Positions 26,339-34,034 of a stretch of 64,000 nt of DNA are shown in pieces. Under the pieces are notes generated by a model, which worked only from the letters and a program-made list of their open reading frames with translations, made no database searches and was not told the origin of the DNA. The stretch's first letter is position 1. Each line of letters begins with the position of its first letter. The position numbers and the translations under genes were made by a program. The stretch is from Bacteroidia bacterium (GTDB lineage Bacteria > Bacteroidota > Bacteroidia > UKL13-3). The DNA lies in the NCBI GenBank assembly GCA_019695215.1, contig JAIBAK010000008.1:1-64000 (forward strand). Reading direction: 5' to 3'.

Positions 26339-27058
26339 GTGACAAATCTCCATACAGCTAACTCAATACCAGTTGTGCTCATACGGCAACCGGCCATGCA
26401 TTGTATTTTTCCGGCTTCATGCAGCAGTTGGCCCGTGGTTCACATTACCCGGCCGCAGCAGTGCACCGTTGCCGAAGCTATTTATTTGATTAACGAAACA
26501 TCTCTACCCGAAGATTTCGCTCCTTATTCCCACAAATATCAATTGGCCGCTTGGGTAGATGCCACCTTGCCGCTGGCAGAATTAGTTCAGTATATGCTCT
26601 TGTGGAAAATACAACTCCCTTCGTTGTTGCTGCTGGCCTCTTTGCCTGCGGGCAGCACACCGTTGCAACCGTTTTTACACCTGGGTTTTGATGGTTTTAT
26701 TTTTGACTCGGCAGCCGATGAGCGCTTGTCTTCTCTGGCAGGTATGCACAGGCCTTCTGCCGATGCGTTTAATGCCGGGGTAAAAGAAAAACTCGAAACA
26801 CTGCGCCTGCAGGTAGATGAGGCAGACCATCAGCTCATCGCTTTATTGGCTAAGCGCACCCGCCTCATTCAGCAATTGGCCGGAGTAAAAAAACAGGCGC
26901 AGTTAGATATTTTACAGCCGGCCCGGTGGTCGCGTGTGCTGCAGGATGCCGTGCTTAGCGCAAAGGCCAATGACGTGAGTTTATCGGTGCTGCTCTCGGT
27001 GCTGGATGCCATTCACCTGGATGCGGTAGAGCAGCAGTTAAAGCATTACAACCAATAA
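26339..27058 (+). CDS. Chorismate mutase (AroQ type) with short degenerate DAHP-synthase-like N-terminus
   Basis: A 239-residue frame from GTG (26339), or from ATG at 26396. Residues about 158-235 match an AroQ-class chorismate mutase: LRLQVDEADHQLIALLAKR, then ILQPARWSRVLQ. In Bacteroidota this domain is normally fused behind a full DAHP synthase of about 260 residues. Here only about 150 residues precede it. The segment LHLGFDGFIFDSAAD just before the mutase resembles the end of DAHP synthase (GFDGLMIE-type), but the phosphate- and metal-binding motifs of an active synthase are not recognisable. It probably converts chorismate to prephenate only. It is divergent from the U32 peptidase gene. 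Confidence 0.75.
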   Translation: MTNLHTANSIPVVLIRQPAMHCIFPASCSSWPVVHITRPQQCTVAEAIYLINETSLPEDFAPYSHKYQLAAWVDATLPLAELVQYMLLWKIQLPSLLLLASLPAGSTPLQPFLHLGFDGFIFDSAADERLSSLAGMHRPSADAFNAGVKEKLETLRLQVDEADHQLIALLAKRTRLIQQLAGVKKQAQLDILQPARWSRVLQDAVLSAKANDVSLSVLLSVLDAIHLDAVEQQLKHYNQ

Positions 27059-27062
27059 TTAC

Positions 27063-27620
27063 TTAATCTTCAATCACTATATCGTAGTGATGCAGCAAAC
27101 CGCTAAGTCCCTGTTGCGAAAACATTGCTTTTTTAATTTTATTCTTATCGGGGTGAATGGAGTAATTGAATGCGGTACGTAAATCGGCTTTTTCCAGATT
27201 GGTTTCATCAAAGGTGGCCATAAACAAATCGCAGTGGTTAAAAACGGCCTGCGAAAAATCGGTGGAAGTAAAATCGGCTTCGTGCAGCCGGCAATTGGTA
27301 AAAACGGTTCCTTTTAGTTTGAGGTTGTAAAATGATACCATGCTCATGAGGCAATCATCAAAACGAAACGAAAGTAAAAAAGGATTGCACCGCGCAAAGG
27401 ATAAACCCAACAGCTTGCAGTTAAAAAAATGGTTGTTTTGAAAAGCGGTTTGATTCAGTTTAGCCAAACTGAGGTTGCAGTGGTGCCAGGTGCAGTCAAT
27501 AAATTTGATACCCGACAAATCAGCCCCGCTTAATTCGCAGTGTTCAAAACGGCATTTTTCATACTCACCCGCCAGTGCAGGCATGCCGGTAATGGTTTGC
27601 TCAAAGGTAACGATGCTCAT
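27063..27620 (-). CDS. Pentapeptide-repeat protein (McbG/Qnr-like)
   Basis: A 185-residue cytoplasmic protein made of about 25 pentapeptide repeats of A(D/N)LxF type: CELSGADLSG, TNCRLHEADF, CDLFMATFDETNLEKADLR. It forms a right-handed quadrilateral beta-helix in known members, mimicking DNA shape in Qnr/MfpA proteins, which protect gyrase. The C-terminal part (YSIHPDKNKIKKAMFS) is common in chromosomal bacterial members of unknown role. No resistance function should be read from this alone. It ends 4 bases from the convergent chorismate mutase gene. Confidence 0.88.
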   Translation of the reverse strand: MSIVTFEQTITGMPALAGEYEKCRFEHCELSGADLSGIKFIDCTWHHCNLSLAKLNQTAFQNNHFFNCKLLGLSFARCNPFLLSFRFDDCLMSMVSFYNLKLKGTVFTNCRLHEADFTSTDFSQAVFNHCDLFMATFDETNLEKADLRTAFNYSIHPDKNKIKKAMFSQQGLSGLLHHYDIVIED

Positions 27621-27903
27621 TGGGGCAAGTTAAAACTTTTGGATGAATGTTTTTGTGGTTATACCAAGATTACACTTAATCAAAACCGGATTGTAAATCC
27701 TGCGTTTTATGAAGGTTCGGAGTTACAAATTCCGAACGGTTTGGGGCAGGGGCGTTTCGGCTCCGCTCAACGCCCGTTACAAAGCACCCTGAGAGAAGCG
27801 GAAGAGGGCTAAACAAGTAGAGTCAATAATTAATCATTTTTATTCGTACGCACGCGTTAAAAAAACGCGCGCGAGTTGAGGTAAACCTGCGAAGCATCCA
27901 AAG
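27621..27903. repeat. Intergenic region with REP-like palindromes
   Basis: A 283-base gap with several hairpins. GTTCGGA (27715-27721) pairs with TCCGAAC (27731-27737). GGGCGTT (27750-27756) pairs with AACGCCC (27769-27775), with CGG/CCG inside. GCACGCGTT (27851-27859) pairs with AACGCGCGC (27864-27872) except for one mismatch. The core CGGCTCCGCTCAACGCCCGT resembles dispersed intergenic palindromes that I recall from Bacteroidota genomes. No convincing gene is present. Confidence 0.5.
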
Positions 27904-29106
27904 TTATTTATCAATTAGTTTTTTGCATGCCCATAATTCTCTAATAATGCGTTCATCACATATCACTTTCAAGTTTTCATCAATAAAATACCTCACCTCT
28001 AATTTCGATCCTCTACAATCACCATTTATTTCAACGTAGAAGTAGTTTTTCCCCTTTAATCTCCATTTTGTCTTAATGAAGGATTTATTAAATGAGCAGT
28101 TGTTTACAGCGGGCCATTTATTAACCAAATATGGATTTCGAGCCATTTCCAGAGAAAAAATTTTCACAAATTCTCCATTTTCCTCTTCATAAAACAGATT
28201 GCCGTTATTTCTTATAAATCTTTTGCTGCAAAGAGTTAAATCATAAATGCTTCCATCATCACTGATCTGACCCAAAAACCGATTTTCTCCAAAGCTTTTA
28301 TCTTTAGTTAGATTTACATATTCCTCTTTAGTTAATCTTGTCATGCTACAGGTGGTCCATATAAAAATCGTATCTCCGTTTAACAGTTCTATATAGAAGT
28401 TAAGACTATCGTTTACTAGTCCTTTTATGCTCTGTAATTTTTGTTTGTAGTGTATCAGCTCGTTTAAACTATCGACAAACCGTTTAGTTTCCTTATGTTT
28501 CAAAGCATTTATTTGATTTGTTCTATCTTCTCTTTGCTTTAGTTTAGTCCAATATTCTTTATAGTAATTAACTTTTTCCTTAAAGGAATACGTTCCAGTA
28601 TTCACAAATTGGTGGAAACATTTTAGAATAATACTCGACATATCATCTGGATGATAAATCCCTAAGGAATTGAAATATTTAGATAGGTCAGATTCGGCCC
28701 ATAAGCCCCAATTATTTCGCAGATGCATCCCAAAACTAAAGTGCAATGCGGAAATATATTCTACTTCTGTTACGCATTTAATCCATTTTTTTATAGTATC
28801 ATTTGTACAAGAATCCAATTGGATAATGGATTCGCTTATATTTCTAGGATGTACATCCGGGAGATTTATTTTTTCTGATTTTGTTTTCGATAAATAGCGC
28901 AAAAGGCTATCACATTCTACTTTCCTTAAAGAATCCAATTCGGTTGAGTCCGACTTTACTTCCTCATGGTTATTGGTCGTGTAGTTGCAACTCAAAGCAA
29001 TAAGGGCAATCAATGCGAACAATAATTTTCTTCTACATTTACGTGACGGTTTCAAATATTTGAGTTTAAGAGTTAATCTAAGTTGTTTGGGGCTTTCCCA
29101 TTCCAT
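27904..29106 (-). CDS. Hypothetical lipoprotein, unrecognised
   Basis: From ATG at 29106 the protein has about 400 residues. A long basic front is followed by RRKLLFALIALIALSC, a lipoprotein signal with lipobox ALSC (Cys40). A TTG start 6 codons upstream or a TTG nearer the hydrophobic core is also possible. The mature part is hydrophilic, with Lys/Asn/Ser-rich composition and no motif that I recognise. It is markedly more AT-rich than the genes on either side, which with its orphan status suggests acquisition or fast divergence. It is flanked by repeat-like intergenic sequence on its 3' side. Confidence 0.65.
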   Translation of the reverse strand: MEWESPKQLRLTLKLKYLKPSRKCRRKLLFALIALIALSCNYTTNNHEEVKSDSTELDSLRKVECDSLLRYLSKTKSEKINLPDVHPRNISESIIQLDSCTNDTIKKWIKCVTEVEYISALHFSFGMHLRNNWGLWAESDLSKYFNSLGIYHPDDMSSIILKCFHQFVNTGTYSFKEKVNYYKEYWTKLKQREDRTNQINALKHKETKRFVDSLNELIHYKQKLQSIKGLVNDSLNFYIELLNGDTIFIWTTCSMTRLTKEEYVNLTKDKSFGENRFLGQISDDGSIYDLTLCSKRFIRNNGNLFYEEENGEFVKIFSLEMARNPYLVNKWPAVNNCSFNKSFIKTKWRLKGKNYFYVEINGDCRGSKLEVRYFIDENLKVICDERIIRELWACKKLIDK

Positions 29107-29112
29107 TAGCAA

Positions 29113-29146
29113 GTTACTAAACAAGTAACGAATAACAAATTTTGTT
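29113..29146. promoter_or_regulatory. Two inverted repeats before the orphan lipoprotein gene
   Basis: GTTACT-AAACA-AGTAAC (29113-29129) and AACAAA-T-TTTGTT (29134-29146) lie directly upstream of the ATG at 29106. Either could be an operator; no function is known. Confidence 0.3.
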
Positions 29147-29211
29147 GGCTACCTTTTTCCTTTCTTTTTTCTTTAATGTGTCCCAAGTAAAAATTCCCGA
29201 TATTCGCTGCC

Positions 29212-30546
29212 ATGGAGCAGCACCCACCGGCAGTAACCCCCGATTTTTCTAATGCCTATTTGCGCAGGGCTTTTGAGGCCATTGAGCAAACGCGCGAGTG
29301 CCTGTTTATTACGGGCAAGGCAGGTACGGGCAAATCAACCCTGTTGCGGCATTTTGTGGCTAATACCATTAAGCGTTGCGTGGTGCTGGCTCCCACCGGT
29401 ATTGCCGCCATTAATGCAGGCGGGCAAACGGTGCATTCGTTTTTTCTTTTGCCCTTCAGGCCCATTGTGCCGGGCGATGACGAGATAAAATTGTTTCCCA
29501 AGCACAGCGCGCGTTTTAAAATGATTCACAAAACCGATTGTTTTATCATTGATGAAGCCTCGATGCTGCGGGCCGATTTAATTGATGCCATTGACCAAAC
29601 TCTGCGCCTTAATTGCGGGCAGCCCAATTTGCCTTTTGGCGGCAAACAGGTCATTTTTTTTGGCGATTTATTTCAGCTGGAGCCGGTAGTACAGCAAAAT
29701 GAGGTGGAGCGTTACCTTTTTTCGGAACATTACCGCAGTCATTATTTTTTTGATGCCAATGTGTTTGATGAATTACATATGCACTGCTTAGAGTTGCGCA
29801 AAGTGTTCAGGCAAAATGATCCCGATTTTATTAAACTACTCGATGCCATCAGGCTAAACCGTGCCGATGAATTTGAATTAACGGAACTCAACCAGCGTGT
29901 AAATCGCACGTTTCACCCAACCAAAGACGATTTGTACATTACCGTTACCACCCGCAATCAGGTGGCCTCGGGTATCAACGAGTTTGAATTAGATAAATTA
30001 GCAGGCAGTGAGCGGGTGTACTCGGGAACGGTGGAGGGCGACTTCAGCGAAAAAAATCTTCCTACCGATTTACATTTGGTCTTGAAAGAAGGTGCACAGA
30101 TTATTTTTATTAAAAACGAAGTAGGCAACCGATGGGTAAACGGTACTATTGCTACCATTCATGCATTAGACGAAGACACACTGAAAGTGAAAATGGCCAA
30201 CGGTGATATTGAAGAAGTAAAACGTGAAACCTGGGAGAATAAACGATACAGCTGGGACGCTTCCAGACGCAGAGTTGAGAGTGAAGTCATTGGGCGTTTT
30301 AAACAATTTCCGGTAAAATTGGCCTGGGCCATCACTATTCACAAAAGCCAGGGATTAACCTTTGATAAAATGATTGTGGATTTAGCCGGAGGGACTTTTG
30401 CCCACGGGCAGTTGTATGTAGCTTTGAGCCGTTGCCGCTCACTGGAGGGATTGGTGCTGCGCGAACCCATCCGGCAAAAAGATATTATTATTGATGAGCG
30501 GGTGGTGCGTTTTGCCCGTAACTTTGCTGCATTGGAGGACTCGTGA
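29212..30546 (+). CDS. Pif1/RecD2-like SF1 helicase
   Basis: A 444-residue ATPase. Walker A is GKAGTGKST (residues 35-43), followed by LAPTGIAAINAGGQTVHSFF (motif Ia region), Walker B/DEAS in DCFIIDEASMLR, motif III in VIFFGDLFQLEPVV, and C-terminal motifs AWAITIHKSQGLTFDKM and QLYVALSRCRSLEGLVL. These are the motifs of Pif1-like superfamily 1B 5'-3' DNA helicases. It lacks the extra C-terminal domains of longer Bacteroidota versions. Likely role: unwinding of structured DNA during replication or repair. The start is a plain ATG; neighbours give no further hint. Confidence 0.92.
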   Translation: MEQHPPAVTPDFSNAYLRRAFEAIEQTRECLFITGKAGTGKSTLLRHFVANTIKRCVVLAPTGIAAINAGGQTVHSFFLLPFRPIVPGDDEIKLFPKHSARFKMIHKTDCFIIDEASMLRADLIDAIDQTLRLNCGQPNLPFGGKQVIFFGDLFQLEPVVQQNEVERYLFSEHYRSHYFFDANVFDELHMHCLELRKVFRQNDPDFIKLLDAIRLNRADEFELTELNQRVNRTFHPTKDDLYITVTTRNQVASGINEFELDKLAGSERVYSGTVEGDFSEKNLPTDLHLVLKEGAQIIFIKNEVGNRWVNGTIATIHALDEDTLKVKMANGDIEEVKRETWENKRYSWDASRRRVESEVIGRFKQFPVKLAWAITIHKSQGLTFDKMIVDLAGGTFAHGQLYVALSRCRSLEGLVLREPIRQKDIIIDERVVRFARNFAALEDS

Positions 30547-30559
30547 GAACATTCCCCTG

Positions 30560-30640
30560 CCCCCTTCACACAGCGCTAACCAACGATGCAAGGGGGACGT
30601 AAATGAGTAACTTTGCGGCCTTTGCGCCTTTGCGAGAAAC
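30560..30640. repeat. Intergenic repeat-like element with promoter box
   Basis: CCCCCTT (30560-30566) and AAGGGGG (30590-30596) form an inverted repeat after the helicase gene. TAACTTTG at 30608-30615 fits a -7 box, and the following stretch repeats the TTTGCG unit three times (30612-30636). Similar 'cctttgcgcctttgcg' elements recur between genes in many Bacteroidota, from memory. The minus strand reads LAKAQRPQ, a frequent spurious peptide of such repeats. Confidence 0.5.
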
Positions 30641-30644
30641 AAAT

Positions 30645-31166
30645 ATGAAAGAAGAATTAGGATTCAGAAAAGCGAAAGAAAGCGATGCCAAACAATTGGC
30701 TAAAATGGCCAACAATAAAAACATCGCGCGCAATATGCGCGATCGGTTTCCGCATCCCTACACGCTGGCCGATTCCAAAGCTTATATAAAAAACGTGAAT
30801 GAAAATCCACATTTCGAGCATGTGTTCGCCATTACGTTAAACAATGAAATTATTGGATCGGTAGGCGGTTTTCGTGACGAAGATGTATATGCCCGCAATA
30901 TGGAAATAGGCTACTGGATAGCTGAGGAGCACTGGAACAAAGGTTACGGCACGGCCGCATTAAAATGGATTACCCGCTACCTGTTTGAAAATACAGATGT
31001 AAACCGGGTGTATGCCGGAGTGTTTGAGTACAATATTGCCTCGGCCAATGTACTGGAGAAATGTGGTTTCAGGCTTGTTGCCCGGGTACGGCAAAAGGTG
31101 TACAAGGAAGGGAACTATTACGATGAGTTTTTGTTTGATATGCTGCGTGAGGATTTTGAAGACTAA
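30645..31166 (+). CDS. GNAT-family N-acetyltransferase (RimJ/RimL-like)
   Basis: From ATG at 30645 the protein has 173 residues: the RimJ/RimL-type pattern [20 protein letters not shown] (acetyl-CoA pyrophosphate loop NKGYGTAA) and [15 protein letters not shown] near the C-terminus. It transfers an acetyl group from acetyl-CoA to an amine, in known relatives the N-terminus of a protein or a small molecule; the substrate is unknown. An in-frame ATG 14 codons upstream would translate the intergenic repeat, so I reject it. pdxJ follows after 5 bases, suggesting co-transcription. Confidence 0.88.
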   Translation: MKEELGFRKAKESDAKQLAKMANNKNIARNMRDRFPHPYTLADSKAYIKNVNENPHFEHVFAITLNNEIIGSVGGFRDEDVYARNMEIGYWIAEEHWNKGYGTAALKWITRYLFENTDVNRVYAGVFEYNIASANVLEKCGFRLVARVRQKVYKEGNYYDEFLFDMLREDFED

Positions 31167-31171
31167 GAACC

Positions 31172-31891
31172 ATGACTAAACTGAGTGTAAACATTAACAA
31201 ATTTGCTACGCTTCGCAACTCACGCGGGGGTAATAATCCCGATGTCATTAAAGCGGCTTTAGATTGTGAGCGTTTCGGGGCACAGGGTATCACAGTGCAT
31301 CCCCGTCCTGATGAGCGCCATATTCGCTACAGCGATGTGTATGAACTGAAAAAAGTGCTTACCACCGAACTGAACGTAGAAGGCAATCCGAAAGAAAAAA
31401 AATTTGTAGAGTTGGTGCTGGAAGTAAAACCGGCACAGGTAACCCTGGTTCCGGATGCACAGGGGCAATTGACCTCTGATCATGGCTGGGATACAATAGC
31501 TCATAGGACATACCTAACTGAAACAATAACCATGTTTAAGCAGGCCGGTATACGTACTTCCATTTTTATTGATGCCGATTTGACAATGATAGAGGGTGCC
31601 AAAGCAACCGACACTGACCGGATTGAATTATATACCGAAACTTATGCGCGCGATTATGTAAATAACCCTGCGAAGGCCATTGCCCCTTTTGAAAAAGCTG
31701 CACTGCTGGCAGCCGATTTTGGAATTGGTTTAAATGCCGGACATGATTTGAGTTTGGAAAACCTGCGTTACTTTCGATCAAAGGTACATGGTTTGCTTGA
31801 AGTATCTATTGGTCACGCGCTGGTGTGCGATGCGCTATATTATGGGTTAGAGAATACGATTCAGCTTTACCTGCGTCAGTTAGGTACGTAA
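31172..31891 (+). CDS. pdxJ: Pyridoxine 5'-phosphate synthase
   Basis: A 239-residue TIM-barrel enzyme of vitamin B6 synthesis that condenses 1-deoxyxylulose 5-phosphate with 3-amino-2-oxopropyl phosphate. Recognised motifs: [17 protein letters not shown] at the N-terminus, [13 protein letters not shown] (conserved His/Arg), [18 protein letters not shown], and near the C-terminus [11 protein letters not shown] and [15 protein letters not shown]. Length is normal. It lies 5 bases after the GNAT gene and 4 bases from the convergent MORN-like lipoprotein gene. No terminator separates the two. Confidence 0.97.
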   Translation: MTKLSVNINKFATLRNSRGGNNPDVIKAALDCERFGAQGITVHPRPDERHIRYSDVYELKKVLTTELNVEGNPKEKKFVELVLEVKPAQVTLVPDAQGQLTSDHGWDTIAHRTYLTETITMFKQAGIRTSIFIDADLTMIEGAKATDTDRIELYTETYARDYVNNPAKAIAPFEKAALLAADFGIGLNAGHDLSLENLRYFRSKVHGLLEVSIGHALVCDALYYGLENTIQLYLRQLGT

Positions 31892-31895
31892 TTTT

Positions 31896-32504
31896 TTATT
31901 GCTTTATTGTCTCCACTAGTTTACCGTCTTTATATTTTTTCCATATTCCGGTGTTTTTTCGGGTAGAAGGATTCACATAAGTATAAAAACGTTCTTCAAG
32001 CAATTGTCCTTTGTAATCATATTCCGTTTCTGAAATGAGTCCTGTTTTTTCGTTGAAATTACTGTAAAGCCGCAGGGTTCCGTTTTTGTCAAACTGACGT
32101 GAGTCGCCCGTGAGGGTGCGGTTGGCATCAATGCTATCGGCTTTGTAATATCCATAGGAAGCAATTCTTCCGTTGGGATGGTAGGTTACTACTAATTCTC
32201 CGCTTACAGCAATCATTCGTTCCGAATTTATTTCCGCATTGGTCACTAACCGTTCGCGAAGCACATGTTCGGTGGTATCATATAATTCTTCAGCTACCGG
32301 TTGTCCGTGTTGGTTAAACGATTTCCACCATCCGGTTTTTTTATTGTTGAGGGTGGTGCCGGTGGTATATCCGCTATCGGGGGTGTAAATAGTTGACTGA
32401 TTTTTGGGGGCGACCTCTTCTTGCGGTTCGGCTTCTTTTTGTTGATTGCTGCATGACGCAAGTATTAAAATAACGGGCAGCACAATTGTAAATTTCATTT
32501 TCAT
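31896..32504 (-). CDS. MORN-repeat-like lipoprotein
   Basis: From ATG at 32504 the protein has about 202 residues with lipoprotein signal MKMKFTIVLPVILILASC (Cys18). The mature part has repeated strands of the form G-x-x-Y-H-x-N-G-x (QHGQPVAEELYD, YHPNGRIASYGYYKADS, YDYKGQLLEERFY), similar to the YwqK/MORN-type beta repeats common in Bacteroidota lipoproteins. Function is unknown. A longer frame would overlap the divergent SRPBCC gene; with this start the two are divergent and only 26 bases apart. Confidence 0.75.
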   Translation of the reverse strand: MKMKFTIVLPVILILASCSNQQKEAEPQEEVAPKNQSTIYTPDSGYTTGTTLNNKKTGWWKSFNQHGQPVAEELYDTTEHVLRERLVTNAEINSERMIAVSGELVVTYHPNGRIASYGYYKADSIDANRTLTGDSRQFDKNGTLRLYSNFNEKTGLISETEYDYKGQLLEERFYTYVNPSTRKNTGIWKKYKDGKLVETIKQ

Positions 32505-32530
32505 TTGTAATTTTAAGCAAATTTTGGAAT

Positions 32531-32941
32531 ATGAAAACAAAAATAATCCGGCAGGAGGTAATTTTTAATGCGTTGCCTGATGAAGTGTATAATTTGATTA
32601 TGAATGAAGACCTGCATTCAACTTTTACCGGCAGCGAAACGAATATACTTAACATAGAAGGAAAATTATTTTCGGCCTATGACGGTTACATTACCGGAAA
32701 GAATGTGGAATTGATTCCGGGAGAAAAAATTGTGCAGGATTGGAGGGCAGAGGAAGACGGTTGGCCGGAAGATCATTTTTCAAAAGTTATTTTCACATTT
32801 GCACGCTACGGGAAAAACAAAACCAAACTGATTTTTGAGCAAAGCGGTATTCCCGCTCACAAAGCAGCAGCTATTGATAAAGGATGGCACGAGTACTACT
32901 GGCAACCCATGAAGGAATTGCTTAAGCATATGGAAGATTAA
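32531..32941 (+). CDS. SRPBCC (START/AHSA1-like) domain protein
   Basis: A 136-residue cytoplasmic protein with the AHSA1-type ligand-binding fold: EVIFNALPDEVYNLIMN at the N-terminus, a central FSAYDGYITGKNVEL and IVQDWRAEEDGWPEDHFSKV, and the C-terminal helix GWHEYYWQPMKELLKHM. Such proteins bind hydrophobic ligands or chaperone partners; the ligand is unknown. Its end overlaps the convergent YjbR-like gene by 4 bases. Confidence 0.88.
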   Translation: MKTKIIRQEVIFNALPDEVYNLIMNEDLHSTFTGSETNILNIEGKLFSAYDGYITGKNVELIPGEKIVQDWRAEEDGWPEDHFSKVIFTFARYGKNKTKLIFEQSGIPAHKAAAIDKGWHEYYWQPMKELLKHMED

Positions 32942-33291
32942 TGTTGGAGCAAGTCGCGGTCTTTTTTAGGCATTTTTTTTACCACTTCGTTATACGAGTG
33001 GTCAATCAGTTCGCGCAGCAACGATTGGGAGAGTCCCGCATTTAGCTGAACGGTGTTCCACAAACTTTTATTCATATGAAAACCGGGTTGCACCGCATCC
33101 GGAAATTCGGCCCGCAGTTCAATTGCCCGCTCAGGGTCGCATTTAAGGTTTACGTGGTCGGGTTCGCTCAATGAAATAAGGGCAAACATTTTTGTCATTA
33201 CCTTAAACACAAGCACATCTTCTCCAAAGGGAAAACTTTCGGTTACGGCTGCCTTTTGCAGGCAATATTCACGAAGTGTTTCAATGTTCAT
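32938..33291 (-). CDS. MmcQ/YjbR-family DNA-binding-like protein
   Basis: A 117-residue protein matching MmcQ/YjbR: N-terminal LREYCLQKAAVTESFPFGED, central VFKVMTKMFALISL, CDPERAIELRAEFPDAVQPG and HMNKSLWNTVQL, and C-terminal LLRELIDHSYNEVVKKMPKK. The fold is the CyaY-like double-wing motif; DNA binding is predicted but not shown for most members. It shares the intergenic region with ruvA, which is divergent. The only unusual point is the 4-base overlap with the SRPBCC gene at its 3' end. Confidence 0.9.
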   Translation of the reverse strand: MNIETLREYCLQKAAVTESFPFGEDVLVFKVMTKMFALISLSEPDHVNLKCDPERAIELRAEFPDAVQPGFHMNKSLWNTVQLNAGLSQSLLRELIDHSYNEVVKKMPKKDRDLLQH

Positions 33292-33379
33292 GTAAATTAT
33301 TGACTTACAGTAGCGGTAAAATTCAGGTTTTTCTCGCGATTAAGCAAACAATTTGTATTTTAGCAACCGGTTTTACTAA

Positions 33380-33439
33380 ATGAAACCAAAGCTAAAGGCA
33401 ATTATGATATTGCCTTTTTTTTATCGAAAAAGTTTATGA
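33380..33439 (+). CDS. Possible 19-residue leader peptide of ruvA
   Basis: ATG at 33380 opens a 19-codon frame, MKPKLKAIMILPFFYRKSL, whose TGA (33437-33439) overlaps the ruvA ATG (33436-33438) as ATGA. A terminator-like hairpin lies inside the frame. The exact overlap suggests translational coupling or attenuation. It may still be chance, since the peptide has no recognised family. Confidence 0.4.
   Translation: MKPKLKAIMILPFFYRKSL
33394..33422 (+). terminator. Terminator-like hairpin upstream of ruvA
   Basis: AAAGGCAAT (33394-33402) pairs with ATTGCCTTT (33409-33417) around TATGAT, followed by TTTTT, only 14 bases before the ruvA start and with no plus-strand gene ending nearby. The weak -7 box TATTTTAG at 33356-33363 lies before it. 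It could be an attenuator or the end of a short RNA. Confidence 0.55.
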
Positions 33440-34017
33440 TCGAGCACCTGGAAGGAGTCCTTACCTCTTTAACCCCCGCTTATGCAGTGATTGACTGCGG
33501 TGGAGTGGGTTATGGCGTACATATTTCATTGCAAACCTACGAAAAGGTTAAAGAGAAGAGCAAAGCAAAGTTGCTTACCCATTTGGTGGTGCGCGAGGAT
33601 GCTCATGTACTTTTTGGCTTTGCCGAAGAGAGTGAACGGGTGGTGTTCAGGCAGTTGATTTCAGTGCAGGGCATTGGTCCCAATACCGCCCGCATGATTT
33701 TATCTTCATTGTCTTCCAGCGAATTGCAAAGTGCAATAATATCAGGCAACTTATCGTTATTGAAATCTGTAAAAGGCGTGGGCCCTAAAACAGCTCAGCG
33801 TTTACTGGTAGAACTGCAGGACAAAATGAAATCGCCCGGAATTGAACATACAGCCTCATATACATCTTCAGGAGCCAATCTTGAAGAAGCTTTAGCCGCA
33901 TTAACCATGCTTGGTTTTTCAAGAGTTGAATCAGAAAAGGCACTGTTACGTATCATCAACAATGGAGGAGTACTTCCTGTAGAAGAATTGGTAAAACAAG
34001 CTTTAAAAACATTGTGA
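33436..34017 (+). CDS. ruvA: Holliday junction branch-migration protein RuvA
   Basis: A 193-residue protein with the RuvA N-terminal OB domain (MIEHLEGVLTSLTPAYAVID, GVGYGVHISLQTYE), two helix-hairpin-helix motifs (VQGIGPNTARMIL and VKGVGPKTAQRLL) at about residues 75-125, and the C-terminal RuvB-contacting domain (LEEALAALTMLGFSRVESEKAL). It binds four-way DNA junctions and loads RuvB. ruvA followed by sprA is a gene order I know from other Bacteroidota; sprA begins 17 bases after it. Confidence 0.97.
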   Translation: MIEHLEGVLTSLTPAYAVIDCGGVGYGVHISLQTYEKVKEKSKAKLLTHLVVREDAHVLFGFAEESERVVFRQLISVQGIGPNTARMILSSLSSSELQSAIISGNLSLLKSVKGVGPKTAQRLLVELQDKMKSPGIEHTASYTSSGANLEEALAALTMLGFSRVESEKALLRIINNGGVLPVEELVKQALKTL

Positions 34018-34034
34018 TCAGAAAATAAGATACG

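Noticed and set aside
26294..26353. Extended N-terminus of the U32 protein
   Set aside because: It adds residues not seen in the family and crosses the divergent chorismate mutase start.
27540..27812. A 90-residue plus-strand frame over the pentapeptide gene start and the gap
   Set aside because: It runs through the start of a real minus-strand gene and the palindromic region, and its composition is not protein-like.
30439..30642. A minus-strand frame beginning MFLAKAQRPQS
   Set aside because: The peptide arises from the TTTGCG repeat and the helicase gene's opposite strand; it is a familiar spurious product.
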